DNA of 64,000 nt from Epiperipatus broadwayi. Its lineage: Eukaryota; Onychophora; Udeonychophora; Euonychophora; Peripatidae. The notes beneath the pieces were generated by a model, which was not told the origin of the DNA, did not search any database, and saw only the letters and a list, made by a program, of their open reading frames with translations. The stretch is from contig JAQFVV010013321.1 in assembly GCA_028023455.1 (NCBI GenBank), positions 93,984 through 157,983 on the forward strand, written 5' to 3'. Of the stretch, positions 11,591 to 24,656 are shown one piece after another (position 1 is the first letter of the stretch; every line of letters starts with the position of its first letter). Made by a program: the position numbers and the translations under genes.

Positions 11591-11599
11591 TAAGAACGG

Positions 11600-11719
11600 T
11601 GTCTTTGCTCTTATAATGAATCTTTTGAAAATAATAACCAGGACTAAAGCAGATCATGGCCAACTATATTGGCTTTATATTGACCAGTAGATTAACATAG
11701 CTTCATATATATGTGTATT
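11600..11719 (+). pseudogene. LINE reverse-transcriptase remnant, part 1
   Basis: In broken plus-strand frames one reads ITRTKADHGQLYWLYIDQ and then ICVLS. This resembles the RTE/Jockey reverse-transcriptase segment that leads to the RQGCVLSP motif. The frame is cut by the MITE at 11720 exactly at that motif, and the next RT motif resumes after it. Confidence 0.5.
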
Positions 11720-11892
11720 ATCACTAGATGGAGCTTACCACTAGCTCTAATCAAGGTTTATTTTATAAGCTCAAAATCAATTGGTCTTGAGATAGGGACC
11801 CCCCCTCCCCGGTAGAGATTTTGAATTCTTTCTCTTTTGGCACTTATAAAATAAAGCTTGATTAGAACTATTGGTAAGTTCCATCTAGTGAT
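11720..11892. mobile_element. 173-bp MITE with about 50-bp terminal inverted repeats
   Basis: Terminal repeats 11720-11769 and 11843-11892 both start ATCACTAGATGGA and continue through CTTACCA, TCTAATCAAG and TTTATTTTATAAG, with a few mismatches. The interior contains a C-rich spot (GGGACCCCCCCTCCCC, about 11796). No coding capacity. It sits inside the LINE reverse-transcriptase remnant. A target duplication is not clear, so the superfamily is unresolved. Confidence 0.82.
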
Positions 11893-12690
11893 CATAAAAT
11901 GCAAGCTTAAAGGCAAGTTACATAATTTATGACGTTTTTATTATATATATATCACAGAAAGTTTAATTATAATAATCATGGAATATGGAAGCTCAGATTG
12001 AATGAAGATATGCAGATTATTAATTAGTGACAGTAACTTCAATGTCTTAGATATGTTGACAGAAAAGAATACAGGAAATTCTAAATCTTATTAGAAAAGT
12101 TAAAAAATAGAATTAAAAAAAGTTAAGATTATAATTAAATGAAAATGACAAGATGGGCTAGCTGCTGATTTCAAATTGATAATGAAGGCATCAAAATATG
12201 TTGACAGTTTTGCAACCTTGGGTCATTAATCAACTATAAAAAATCCAGCAGTCAAGAAATTTATTATAGATTGATATTGAATAGTATTATAATAAAAAAA
12301 CATTAAAAATAGATGTAGGGCCATAACCTCAGAATTCTTTAAACTATAATGTTTCCTGTTAAAATTTCAAACTGAAGATGAATAGTAGTAAAATACTGAG
12401 TATTGGTGTTGGCAAAGACTTCTAGAAATACAATGAACAAAATAAAAAAAACAGATGTGGATACTTGATCACTTTAAACATGAAGCTCATTTGAACAAAT
12501 GATGAGATTAAAATTGTCTTATTTGGTCACATTATACGATTATATACTTAACTAAAAAATATAACGTTTGTAAAGATTGGTAGAAAAAAAGAGAGTAACT
12601 ACAATGAGGTAGATAGGCCCTGTCATCATAATAGTGAATAGACTTTTGAGCAGATTAAAAAACCCAAATGGATAAAGAATATTCTGAAGA
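11893..12690 (+). pseudogene. LINE reverse-transcriptase remnant, part 2
   Basis: Broken plus-strand frames show, in the order expected for an RTE/Jockey-like ORF2, a degenerate YADD region followed by SDSNFNVLDMLTEKN (about 12030-12080), then YVDSFATLGSLIN (about 12198-12237; compare the family's SFxYLGSxI), and then IVLFGHIIRLY (about 12510-12540; compare LFGHIxR). Stops and frameshifts are frequent, so it is non-functional. Confidence 0.65.
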
Positions 12691-13202
12691 AATACTATTT
12701 ATATAATTATCAGGAGTTAATGTTGACTTGAAGATATTAAATAATGTAATATTGGTTTAATCAGTAAAACTACAATAGTACAGTATAAAAAATGCATTAA
12801 ATAAAAAAGCTTTTTTGTTAATTTAAACAAATAAAAAAATAATAGTAATGATTAGTTTTTATTGTGATAAAATGGTTGTGTTTAAACAATATCATTATAA
12901 AATGGCTTGCCATTTTTAAAAGCATACATTTTATCACTGTTTACTTTAAATGATATCTTTAAAAAAAGATTTAATGGGATTTATTAAATAAGCAATTATT
13001 TTCAGCTAAGCTGCATTGTCACATCATTGATCGTCACAAAGAAAAGCTATAAAACAAATATATTTAATGCTTTTGAACAAATTATCATATAGTTTTGTAA
13101 ATTTTGCTTGTAGATACTTTAGATAATGCATATAAACTAATCTGGCATTTTCTGTAAAATTTATATTCAAATATTTAATTTTATAATTTATCTTTTTGAA
13201 TA
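12691..13202. other. AT-rich DNA, nothing recognised
   Basis: No frames or repeats of note. Confidence 0.6.
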
Positions 13203-13268
13203 AATGATCTAGTTAATAAATATTATAAACATATATATATATGTTTATAATACATATTAACTAGATCA
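13203..13268. repeat. Near-perfect palindrome
   Basis: ATGATCTAGTTAATA at the left is matched by its reverse complement ending AACTAGATCAT at the right, with ATATTATAAACATATATA pairing across the centre. It is followed by a second ACTAGATCAT copy and a TA array, so it could be a cruciform-prone site or a tiny foldback element. Confidence 0.75.
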
Positions 13269-13283
13269 TATATATATAACTAG

Positions 13284-13285
<2 letters not shown>

Positions 13286-13338
<53 letters not shown>
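13286..13338. repeat. (TA)n microsatellite
   Basis: About 53 bp of uninterrupted alternating A/T directly after the palindrome. Confidence 0.9.
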
Positions 13339-13341
<3 letters not shown>

Positions 13342-16300
13342 GATGCAGCAATGATTCTTAAATCTGACTTTAATTAAAGGATACATTTAGGTTCACATTA
13401 TTCAGTTACCAATGAAAATAAAATAAATTACTATGTACTGTTATAATTCCTTTATAATTTTTTTACATACTTGTGGAATTTGCTTTTAAATCATTAAAAA
13501 TATATAACTTTTACAATATTTGTATAGAAGAGTAAAATTCAGTGTTTTTTTCTTTATATTTATAAAAAAAATACAAATATCCAATTTGTTTATTTCTGCA
13601 CTGTTAATTTTAATATATGCTCATATTTGTGCAGAATTAATATTGATTTATGAATATATATAAAGTAAAAAGATAAAATTGTTTTAAATACCTACCTGAA
13701 AAATAAAATTCCCTAAGTATTTTTTTCTGCACACAAGAAAGTAAAAAAAAAAGGGTTTACTTATCTTAATAAAAGTTAAATAATAAGCACTTTTATGTTT
13801 TTCATTTTGTTTCATCTTATAGCTACAAATAATTAGATTTCATTGGCTGATCGTTAGATGGAAATCTAGCATGATTTGCTATAACATGATTGCTTTAAAA
13901 AAATTTCAAATTTGACTGGCTTTGCAGGTGGATAAGTTAACGATATTTATTTGTGTGTATACTTTTTTTTTACGTTAAATGTTTTTGTTAATGTAAAAAT
14001 ATTATAGTTACTATTTTTGCTATAAATTATTTTAAAAGAGATCAGTTTATTTATTTATTTGCATTTCATTATCAATTATAACAACCCTAAAAGTGTCTAT
14101 GCATTCTAAACATAAACTGACATTCAAAAAAAAAAAATCTAACTTACAATATCATTCATTCTCCTTAACCAAAATTTAAGTCAAACAAGCTAATAAATTC
14201 ACACATAACAGTCTTTTAACAGTTTTGAGATCGTATTGTAATAACTAATTGATCCGTTTCTCCAGGGTGATTCTACCACTGCATACAAACATCATTCGTC
14301 AGTTGGACTTAGAACCATCTGGTAAAATTTCAGTGTAAAGTACAAATCTCTTTACTCATATATACCAAATTTCGGACCAATTACATTTTGCTGCATAAAA
14401 TAATCATAATGAGGTCTTATTAAATATTAAGCATTTAAGCATTACAATAAATTAATAGTTTAGTGTTAACATATTTGTTTTTCAATATTATATATATATA
14501 TATATATCAACCTAAACGAATTTATTTTTCTAGTATGGAATATATTTATACATGCATGTGTATGTGCATAGTTATAACAGTTCACACATTGACCTACATT
14601 GTTCACAAACTAGTGTTCAATTTAGATTCGGAAAACATTGAAAAGTTTTTATATTTAACCAATTTAAGATTTTTATTTTAAATTGCCAACGCATAGTCAA
14701 ATCAGTTTGCTATCCAAGTATTGATTTTTTAAATGAGCACCTTATTCTTAGTTTGAGGGTAAAATGAGAAAATTACATATGCAGCATTTAACAAGCCTAG
14801 TGAATACTACCGTCTTCAGAGAGGATGCTACAGATTTCTTTGCCCTTGTAATTATTATTTAAAGATTAGTATTTTTTTAACATGTATATACTGTAAGTAT
14901 AAAGCAATATATATAAAGTAAAACATTTTAAATAATATAAGCATAAAAAAATGACTCAATGTAATACCAATTTTCGTATTACTTATCTCCTAATATTTAC
15001 AAGCTTCCAGAAAGAGGGGTATTATTTATTTTTAATAAATAGTAACATAAAAACAAACCACTAAAATAAACATTACAGTTAAAAATAAAAATTATATATA
15101 AAAATTAGATCAAAATATATTTTTTTAAAAAGAAAAAAATATAATTATCCCTAAAATAAAAAAGAAAAATAAGTATTATTAAATCCATTCAATAATGTGA
15201 CAAATATAAATAATTTTAATAAAAATTATAAAACGCCAAACACAAAACAAATAGTAACAGTCTTATGTGTGTGTGTGTTTACAAATTTATAGATAATGAC
15301 AAAAGGCTCTAAGTTTTGTTTATATATCAAGAAGAGTTAAAACTTGATCTATCAACATATTATCTAAAAAAAAAAACGAATGGGGTTTTAAAGTAGATAC
15401 ACAAAACACAACTATCTATCAAATGATACTAATTCGAACATATATTGATGAAAGGTGAGAGTGCGCAATAATTGTTATGGTGTTCTTGAATTTATGTAAT
15501 TTAACACAATGGAACGAAAAATATGTGATGTTTATTTATCACAGACTCATAAGAAAATATGGCATCAAAGTTTGATGAATTCATGCTAACTTCTAAAAAG
15601 AAGTTGGTTGAAAAAACATCAAACTTATTTTTAATTAAATATTAGTATTTTAACTTTAATAATCAAATAATTGATGAGATATAGTTATGAATTATGAATA
15701 TTTACTGAATATTGTAGTATGTCATTATAAAGCATCACAATATTCGTTTATTTTTAAATATATTTATTTGTTTATTGTAATTGTAGAGGATTTGAACACA
15801 GACACATTTCAGCTATTGATTCTATTATTCATTTATCGTAACTTAATATTACCTACCAATCTATGCAATATTATATCATTTTTTAAATATATATACATAT
15901 TCATCTATTTACTTGATATTACCAATAAAAATTTGCATTAAAAATAAAATATATTAGTAAACAAAATAAACACAGACATAAATATTTCAAATTTAAAAAA
16001 GTTAAAAAAGAATTAAGTATTAAGACATACCCAGAGTGATTGAAGTTTTTTTCTAAAACATTAAGCAGTTGGTTTTTTTTTTAAATTTAATAAATAAATA
16101 TGTCAAATACTATCTTTAAATGACATAATAAAAAGATGTGTTACAAAATATTACTATCATATCAAATATATATTATTATCCTTATGTTAATTGTGAGAAA
16201 TCATATTATATATACCTAGAATCAGTTTATAATAGCTGGTGCAAAAGCATAATGTTTCTAAAATAATTTAGATGAAAATCCACAAACTAATTTGAATTTT

Positions 16301-16767
16301 TCTGACTTTTACAATGTCTTAATTAATAAAAAATATTGTAATTTTAATGATTAGCTTATTTGATTTTTTTTTTTTTTTGCTAAAAAAGACATGAAGTTTG
16401 AATTTTTATTTTAGATGTATAAGAATTTATAATGGAGATGTTGAGGTATTAATGTTAACTAGATAACCATAACAACCTAATCTTTTAAAATAATATTATT
16501 TGATATTGATATCAGCATTAAATCATAAATCTGTTGGGATCAATTTCAGAAAAAAAAATAAACAGATGAATAAATAAATAGATTCTGGAAAATAATTAAG
16601 TGAATCATAAAAAGATCACTTGAATAAAGTAATATTATTACTAATTATTACACATTTCAATTTCTCTTATGACAATCAACGTAGCAACTTACCTATCATA
16701 AAATTAAATGTTTTACATCTCATATATGTTTGTTTATAAATCAGTTTATTGGAAAATATTATTAAAA

Positions 16768-16799
<32 letters not shown>

Positions 16800-17861
16800 T
16801 AATTAAAATGTATTGAAAATGTAATTTAAATTCTTTATTCTTGTTTAAAAACGAAAAATAATATTGAACTTGTAAAACAGGATTTTATTTTCATTGTATT
16901 CAATTGTTTTAAAATCTTTATTTCACTTACTAATTGGAGGCAAATTTTCTTAAATAATTTTCTTATATCAACAAGCAAAATTTGAGTGATATCCAACAGT
17001 TGTCCTGACAACATTGACATCCACAAGAAGTGTATGTTCCAAATAGAACAAAAATTGCTGCAACTTGAGTTCTTGTAATTTTATTGTTGCCTAGAATGGA
17101 CACATTTATATTATATTTTTAAAAACTTGTTAAAATTTTATATTTTTTAATGATTAATTATTCAAGTCATGAAAGGATAAACCCAACCATCTGCCCATTC
17201 AATTGAACAGTTCATTGATGAAATTCCAGGGGATACAGCAAAATGTAAAAAAAAAGGAAAACCATCAAAATGTATTGTATTGCAAGTTAGCTATAAAAAA
17301 TATTCCATTGTAAAAATTTAGAATTCCATCTATTTATTTGTAATGAATACAAATCCCATAGTGGGTAGATGGATATATTTCAGATCAATGAATTTTGCAA
17401 AAGCGATTAACTCAAATTATGTGTGATATTAAGCAATTTAAATTTCACTTTCTTAATTTGGAAAGAAAAAGCTAGCATTTATTATTCACTTGGATATAAC
17501 TAAATTTTGTCAATGTATAAAATTGTTGTTATACATTATTACCAATGAAATGGGAACATAAAGCCAGTGATGTTTTAAAAGCTTGAATACACTTATATGA
17601 TTAAAAGAAAATATTGGAATTTAAACACGAAAGTAATTAGATTCAAATTTGGGATAGTTATCATTCATGCTTGTTTTCTCTACTTAAAAAAATTATTTCT
17701 GTTCATTAGGATTAGAAATGAGAAACCAGAAGCTCAGTGGACTAGTGTCGGAAAATAGACAGATTTTCACTTAGATTGTATAATATCTCTATATTTTTTT
17801 TTGTTAAAAAAAGTGTTTGTTTGTTCATATTTTATTGTAAAACATAGACTTAAATGATATG
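13339..17861. other. Long AT-rich stretch without a recognised gene
   Basis: Contains short TA and CA/TG runs (about 14489-14506, 15266-15279, 16769-16800) and several short open frames rich in I, Y, F, L and K that look random. A small GC-richer spot at 14262-14322 is bounded by CTCCAG and CTGGTAAAAT, which look like splice acceptor and donor, but it encodes nothing recognised. Confidence 0.5.
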
Positions 17862-17904
17862 TAAGATGTGATATGTTGGACTATTTTCAACATATCACAT
17901 CTTA
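17862..17904. repeat. Perfect 17-bp inverted repeat with 9-base loop
   Basis: TAAGATGTGATATGTTG, loop GACTATTTT, then CAACATATCACATCTTA. No poly-T follows and no gene precedes it, so it is more likely a foldback remnant than a transcription signal. Confidence 0.8.
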
Positions 17905-18139
17905 TAATATACAATCATTACAAACCTTCAGACAAATATTAAATGACATGTATATGGGTTATTATAAGATTCAATGTAAACAACAAAATATATAGAGGCT
18001 CTGCTCAAACATATATTTATAGAACAAAGAGCAATGATATTCCTACAGATGTATTCATCCACACAAAGAAATAACAAAGCATCAAGTGCTATGTGGGTTT
18101 TTAACCATCATCAGAGCAAAAAAACAATTTCAGACTGTT

Positions 18140-18300
18140 TCATGGATTAACCACCAGTGCAGGAATGGATATACAGGATATAATAAAATGATAAATGATT
18201 ACTCTGCAGATTAACCACTAGCACAGAGTAATATAAAGAATATAATTAATGGCAAATTATAATTCTGCAGATTAAACTACCAGCACAGAATAATACCGTA
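18140..18300. repeat. Three degenerate tandem units of about 60-65 bp
   Basis: Units begin near 18144, 18209 and 18269. Each carries GATTAA(A)CYACYAGYRCAG followed by an AATRAT- or GGATAT-type AT-rich half. The second and third share CTGCAGATTAA. Confidence 0.65.
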
Positions 18301-20425
18301 TAACATTATAAAATAGTGTTAACATTTATTTTCCAAATAAATGAGACATAAAGTGACCCTCATCAATGAATCTGCTAAATTAGAAAACATGTGCAGTCTT
18401 ATTAAAGTGAATTAGGACATAAAATGAAATAAATACTTCAGTATAATAAACAACTAAGATGATAACCAACTCTGCCTAAAGTATAGTTGAAATAATAATA
18501 CATAGTAAATATAATATATAGGCACAGAACTCTGGAAAGACATGCAGGACTAAACCATGTGGTGTTGATGTATGTTATAAATTTATTAAACAATCATTGA
18601 ACCTTTATGCAAGTGTTGTTCCTTAATAATTGATTTTCTTCAATCCTTATATCATGTGTTCACTCCCATGAACTTAGATTAATAAATAATTATTTTAGGC
18701 ACAACATAATATATACATGACCTTCATATATGTATAGAATATATAATATGAACCAAAACAAAATACCTACTAGGTTAAATGACTACTAAATTTAAATACA
18801 TATTAAAATATATTGAATATTCACCAATAAAATCAATAACATTTTCTTATTACCTAATGTAAAACATATAAATTAAATAGTTTTTCAGTTACAATATATA
18901 AAATTTTAAGAGTTTGATTGGATTTCCCTTTGTTTCCACTCATAATGAATATTCCATGACTAATTGATTTATGTGTTAACTCAAGTTAATACTTCATTAC
19001 TTTAATTTTAGGAGTTACTCCAAAGTTGAAATATTTCATTACTTTTAATTTATTTGGCCAGTGTTGAAGATAAACTAAGAATGATTGTCAAAGAAAATAA
19101 TTATGACAGTTATAAAATAATTTTCTGGTTATCTATTATCTTCTTTCAGCAACTATATTATAGTTTTACTAATAAGATAACTGGCATAGTGGGAATGTTA
19201 TCTCTAATATCATTGCAAAGTGAATTATAATTAATTTCTTATCATTCAGACACTGTCCACAAAATGTTAATATAGCATTTCACTCTGCACATATATAGCA
19301 CAATTATATGTGTTAAAGTCATGAAAGTAATATATTTTATCCAAGGTTAATAGCCTATAAACAATAAAAAAATGTTTTTTTAGATAGACTGGCGTTAAAA
19401 TTGTTATTTCCATTTTCATGGTTGATAAATTCCAGTACATTTCAATCATAGACTTTTGAAAGACAGTCAGCAGTTAGATTTTTGGGTAGAAGACTTGAAC
19501 AGATTTATTTAAATTTAATTACACATTTTGTTATTAACAAAAAATAATATAAGAAAAGTTTTAATGTAACTCCTTTCTTTGTCCTTAAATCTTTCTCTTT
19601 TTTTTAAAGGAGTAGCTTTCATGTTCATTATATTTTAACAGCACAAAAAAAAAAAGATTTTTCTGCTCTTTATATTTGCAGTTTTCTATGTCAGTTTTTT
19701 GTAAAAAAAAAAAATCTCTGAATGTTCTCTCTCTCTCTTTAACTAATTAGATTTCACTTCATTTACATACTTCTATAAAATGAAAGACAAGAGAGAAAAA
19801 ATGTGTTTATCATATTTTATCAACTAATTCAAGTTAAATTAGCTAAATCGTTTTAACCAAAGTAAATAATATTTAGGATTACTTAAAGAGAAAAACAAAT
19901 AATGATTATTATTATCATTTATCTTAGTAAACTTGATATAATATGCTGTTTTTTTTCAGGTTAAGCACAATTTGTCTAGTTCAGTGATTGAAACAAGAGC
20001 AAAACTAATATACATAAAAATATAAGCAAAGCAAAAATAAAACTACACAATCTCATTATTAAGTCAATTTGAATACAAGTATATCAAGTTTATACAAAGT
20101 GCTAACTATTATAATTAAGTTGTCTAGAAGATAGAGAAATTTTAAATCAGTTCCACCAAGCTATATATTTGTACCCAAATATAAGGTTACAGTTTATATA
20201 TATATACAAATTGAAAGAAACAGCAATAAAATGAAAATAAAGAAAACCATGTTAATATAAAAATATAAGCAAAACTTAATAAACAGACAGACAGAAAACA
20301 TAAAAATCTTGGAATTGTGGGACACAGCCTTTCAAAGTGTTAATTGACAAAGACTACAAAGATAATGGAAAGCACTCCTAAGTGGATAAAAGTTTTTTTT
20401 AAGATTATACTTTATATATATATAT
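18301..20425. other. AT-rich DNA, no gene recognised
   Basis: Only short open frames and a (TA) run at about 20411-20425 into which the next element inserted. Confidence 0.55.
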
Positions 20426-22202
20426 TGAACCGAGTTCGAATATGTGAATTCGAAACACCGGTCTCTTAGGCAGAGAAGAACATACTCGGAGAGTATGTAT
20501 GCCCAAACGATAGCTATAAAGTATATAACTAGTGTTACATTTCCAGGACATAGCTTCTTCTCGGCGGTTGAGTTCAACACCAAATCCAAAGTACTTTTTT
20601 GTTTGTGTATAAACACGGGCACCAGCTGTTTATTCTAAAAGAATACTAAAAGAATAGACAATGCACTTTGAACAGTGGCCACTAACTCAATACCTAAATC
20701 CATGACTAACTCAGCTGTTTGTAATCACTAATAGGTTATACTTCATTAGTGGTTAAAAGAATTGATAAAAGAATTGTAAAAGGAATTTATAAAAGAAATT
20801 GATTAAAGAATTTGGTAAAAGAATTGATAAAAAGAATTGACCGACAAATAAACTTTAATTTTAAAGACAATTTATTAACTAACATTTATTTACTAAATTT
20901 AAACATTTTATAATTCTAATAAAAACACACGCATATTTTTAAATTAACATTTCTAAACTAGTTTAAATATTCTTGTATATTTCCATAACTGAACACTGGT
21001 ATTTATCTAATTTAACCAATAATATTGATATAAGGATCACGCACATATTAACTCATGCAAACACATAATAATAATAAAGTATTACATAGCATTTGAAATT
21101 TAAACACACATATCAATAGTTCATTTATGTATGATAACGAATTCATATAATTAGACTCTTGGAGGATTCGCACGAATTAATGAAATGCAATGGCTATTAC
21201 AGTATAAACGAAAATAAGCAAATGTTTTACCTAGGATTTTGACCGTAGATTTAGCACTTTGTTTTCTTATTGTTTGTTGTTTCTTCCAGTATGAATGGTT
21301 CCAGTATGAATGCTTCCAGCTGGCTGGGACTTTTCCTTGATGAGTTTCCTGATTTTCACAATTATTACTATTTGAGACAATTAGATACTGATGGAGATTT
21401 TCTAAGTTGTTACATTGACATTATTTCATGGGCAGATCTTGCTGTTTTCATCGGACTTTTTAAGCTGTGGAAAGGCATGAATTCCCAAAATCTTCTCAGC
21501 ACTGCATTTTGTTTCTGGGTATAATTAACTCAACTGATTCAATTAATTTGTGAACTGCACTCACTCAATTAATTTGTGAACTGACTACTCAACTAATTTG
21601 TGAACTGACTACTGTCTGATAAAAAAAGGTCTATTTATACCTGCACCTTGTTGTCTTTCTAATATCTCCGGCAAAGATCTGTCATCAAATTCCAATGATA
21701 ATCATTTGATAAACGTGTTTTGGAAGATTGCTTAATTAGTAATAGCCATGCAATAAAATGTGTTGTTTTATTTTATTAATAGCCATTTCCATGGTTTTAA
21801 TGATAATCTTCTTTTATTTTGCATACATTTTATTTATTTCCAAATCGCACATATATACGCACATATATTTTTAATACAATTTACTATTTAGTTTTAACAT
21901 TATTTTTTCTTTAATTAAATTTGAATGAAAAGAGATTTGTATGTTTTAACATTTTAAATTATATTTTTACGAATACTAATAAAAACTCTTTACTTCCTTT
22001 TATAACCCTTAGTTTAATTTCTCTAACGAAACACCCCTCTCCCCTTCTGAAATTAACGATAGAAAACTATTTGATTCTTAACTTTCCCGAAAACAAGCTG
22101 CAATAAACTCAACATTTGATTTTATGTTTCTCTTTAACGAAAGATTATTTTAATAATATAATTTTAGATAAAATTATATGTGCCTATATCAATATAGGTA
22201 CA
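20426..22202 (-). repeat. 3' LTR (1777 bp)
   Basis: It matches the right LTR along its whole length with scattered substitutions (a few percent by eye). It carries a TATA box on the minus strand (TATAAATA, 21632-21639), followed on that strand by about three 25-bp tandem units with TTCACAAATTAATTGAGT (21620-21530). It also holds an (AAAAGAATTGAT)n minisatellite at 20753-20842. Compared with the other LTR it has an extra 15-bp tandem unit (CCAGTATGAATGSTT, about 21287-21316). Frames in it are shadows and shared with the other LTR. Confidence 0.9.
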
Positions 22203-22207
22203 TTACA

Positions 22208-22226
22208 CCGCCTTTCCTTTTGAGAG
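22208..22226 (-). promoter_or_regulatory. Polypurine tract
   Basis: Minus strand reads AAAAGGAAAGGCGG just upstream of the 3' LTR, the normal place for plus-strand DNA priming in LTR elements. Confidence 0.75.
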
Positions 22227-22339
22227 TAAAATGCATCATTTTTGACCATTTTATCTCTGACAACATTAAATCTTAATTTATTATTCTTTCTAAGTTTGCT
22301 TTTGGTATCTTTTCCTTTCCATGCTAAGGGCAATCTCCA

Positions 22340-22725
22340 ATTATGCTTTTCTTCTTTCTATGCTGGTAACACTGCTTACAATGTTCGTCCTGGATAATGA
22401 CCACGAGGACAAACTAAATTTGTAGCACAGGGATCTTTTATAAACGAAGCTTCGGCTGCTGATTCTCTTGATCGGGCTTTGACTAAGCCACTGCAATGGC
22501 AGGAGTTTTTAACTGTCCATTTCCGACTTACGCTTTGGAAAATGAGGTACGAGATAAGGGGATTCTCCCCTGAAAAGTGACTTACGACTTACTCTGGTTG
22601 TTGCCAGTGCACTTTTTTAAAAGAGGAATGATCCCGGCCAATCCATTGCGGGTACTAGAATTTATCTAGTCGAGAGCTTTATTCTTAATCCTTATCTAAC
22701 TTATTTCAATAGTACCCTCATCCCT
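22340..22725 (-). other. GC-richer island in the element interior
   Basis: This block is much less AT-rich than the surrounding interior. On the minus strand one frame reads CHCSGLVKARSRESAAEASF, then IKDPCATNLVCPRGHYPGRT, before a stop; a nearby frame reads HNWRLPLAWKGK. The Cys/His spacing hints at a zinc-binding remnant of gag or pol, but no standard CCHC knuckle is seen. GTAAGTCRNAA-type words recur (about 22525-22595). Confidence 0.4.
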
Positions 22726-22805
22726 TTAGATTCGAACCCTTATACACTCTTAATATAACTTAGATTGACTTTCATTTATATTATTTTAACCACTCAATAT
22801 TATTT
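22718..22805 (-). ncRNA. tRNA-Ser-like sequence (degenerate)
   Basis: On the minus strand a B-box-like GGGTTCGAATCTA (22742-22730) is preceded by GAGTGGTTAA (an A-box word typical of tRNA-Ser), and 11 bases later by TGA at the anticodon position. The stems do not pair, so it is not a tRNA gene. It could be a tRNA-derived SINE head or coincidence. Confidence 0.25.
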
Positions 22806-23773
22806 TTAACTACACATGAACATTACTTTAACATATTTATTTGTATTAATCTAATCTTACACCATTATTTCAAACCATTACAAACATTATTTCAACATTA
22901 TTTATTTACACTAATCTTATAATAGTATCTTTAAACTATCACGGACATCAATTTACATATTTATTTATATTACGATATTACTTTTAACCCATTACTTTAA
23001 CTTATATATTAATGTGCGTGTACTCAGAAAAAAACTATTTTGTTTTATTATGATTCATTCATTATTATTTTACTAGAGATTTTTTTTTCTTGATTATTTT
23101 AAACAATTTATTTACATCCTTTTCTTAACTTACGGTATTCAAAACAAACTTTTATTTTAACATGCATATATTCAAAAAACTATTTTATTTTACTACAAAT
23201 ATTTTATTTATTTTCTACAGATATATTATACTTATTTATTTAACTTGTTTTTTTTTTTTATGTATTTCCGTTATTTTATTCATTTATTTAATTCTACAAA
23301 CATTATTTCTAAATCCTTAATTTGACCCATTTATTTAACTTGATTTTATTGATTTTTATTTATTTGAACTGTTTATTTACGAACATTTCTTTAATTAATA
23401 TGTGCATGGAGAAAAAAAATCTTTTATTTTGTGAAGCCTCCATTATTATTATTTGACAAAACAATCCATCATTTTAAATAGCGAAATTCTAATTCAGGCT
23501 TTTCACCTACGTCAAAATAATTATATTAGATTCATGGTCCATTTCCGGTCCTTTTTGTTTATTTCCTTTACTATTCCTCCCGATTACTAACTTTTAAACT
23601 ATGTCAGGCAGTTCCTTCTTTCTTTCTATTAATTTTATAATATAAATCATACTCCATATTCTCACTTCTATTTCTTGATTAAAATCTATTTTATCTCTTT
23701 CTCTTTCCGTTCTATTTTCTGCCTTGTAAATTAGAAAACTTTTAAGCTTTACAGACCTTTGTATCTTTCCTAA
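22806..23773. other. Decayed AT-rich interior of the LTR element
   Basis: No readable frame. It presumably once held gag/pol or is filler of a non-autonomous derivative. Confidence 0.5.
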
Positions 23774-24311
23774 TCATGAATATTTTTTCCTACACTTCCT
23801 CTTTATTTTAAATCTATGTCTACAGTAAATGCAAATGTTTACATTAACCTTTTTAAATTTTTGTAAAAACTTTTCTACACCTTCTACTACCTTGAACTTA
23901 TGTTTTTCTTCTATTTCTTGATCTACATTTGTGTCTACTTTATTTATCACAACGCTATCTGATTCTAATTCAATTTCTACCTCTTTCATGACCTCAACTT
24001 CCTGACTTTCTTTAATTAAATCTAACTCTATAACTTCTTGGTTCTTCTCTACCTTTACTGTTATCTCACATCTTATTTCTCTTACTTCTGCTCTGAGTTC
24101 TTTAATTTCTGTTCTAACCTGACTAATTTCTTCCTTCAATTCTGCTTTGAGTTGTAACTGACTTTGTTCAAATTTCTGACACAATTCTTGTTGACTTTGT
24201 TTAAATTCTTGACGCATTTCTTCCATCATATTGTGTCTCAGATACTTCTTCTTTCTCCTTTTCTACTAACTGGGGATTTTTAAAATATATTGGGCTTTCT
24301 TTTGGATCCAT
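23774..24311 (-). pseudogene. Gag-like coiled-coil protein of the LTR element, one frameshift
   Basis: The best frame is 24229-23774 (151 codons). It starts MMEEMRQEFKQSQQELCQKF and continues as a K/E/Q coiled coil (ELKEEISQVRTEIKELRAEV), then an acidic segment and a basic C-terminal tail (CRHRFKIKRKCRKKYS). Upstream, an ATG at 24311 opens MDPKESPIYFKNPQLVEKEK in another frame, reaching the long frame near 24235, so a single base change split the N-terminus. The position just inside the 5' LTR and the composition suggest a gag N-terminal region. No capsid or zinc-knuckle domain is visible. Confidence 0.55.
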
Positions 24312-24656
24312 TTCTTTATTCATAGTTACACTATTACTTTGTATTTTTTAAATTATATTTTGCAAAATCGAATTGCTTATTTATTTTTCTTACTAAGATG
24401 GAAACTCACGCTAACTCCACCCTTTTAGTCCTTTTCTCTACCCGATCTAATGCTTTAACTCCACCCAAATATCAACTGTCTCTGATTTGATAGCATACAT
24501 GTCAAAATCTCTTTTCATTTCGAAAAAAAAAAAAGTTTTCGGTCAATTCTTTTTTTTTAAATTAAAGCACTTTTACATACGTAATTTAACTTTTCTATAA
24601 AACAAAATTTTCAAACAAGAAACAAAGTATTTCGTTACTATTGTTTCTTAGGTTCA

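Noticed and set aside
20332-20638. Overlapping plus and minus frames in the left LTR, repeated in the right LTR (24595-24892)
   Set aside because: They lie in the LTRs, occur on both strands of the same bases, and show no domain; conservation is explained by LTR identity.
21270-21524. 84-codon frame with a 79-codon counterpart at 25523-25762
   Set aside because: It is on the strand opposite to the element's transcription and is explained by the LTR duplication.
22718-22805. Functional tRNA-Ser gene
   Set aside because: The A and B boxes and anticodon spacing fit, but the acceptor, anticodon and T stems do not pair.
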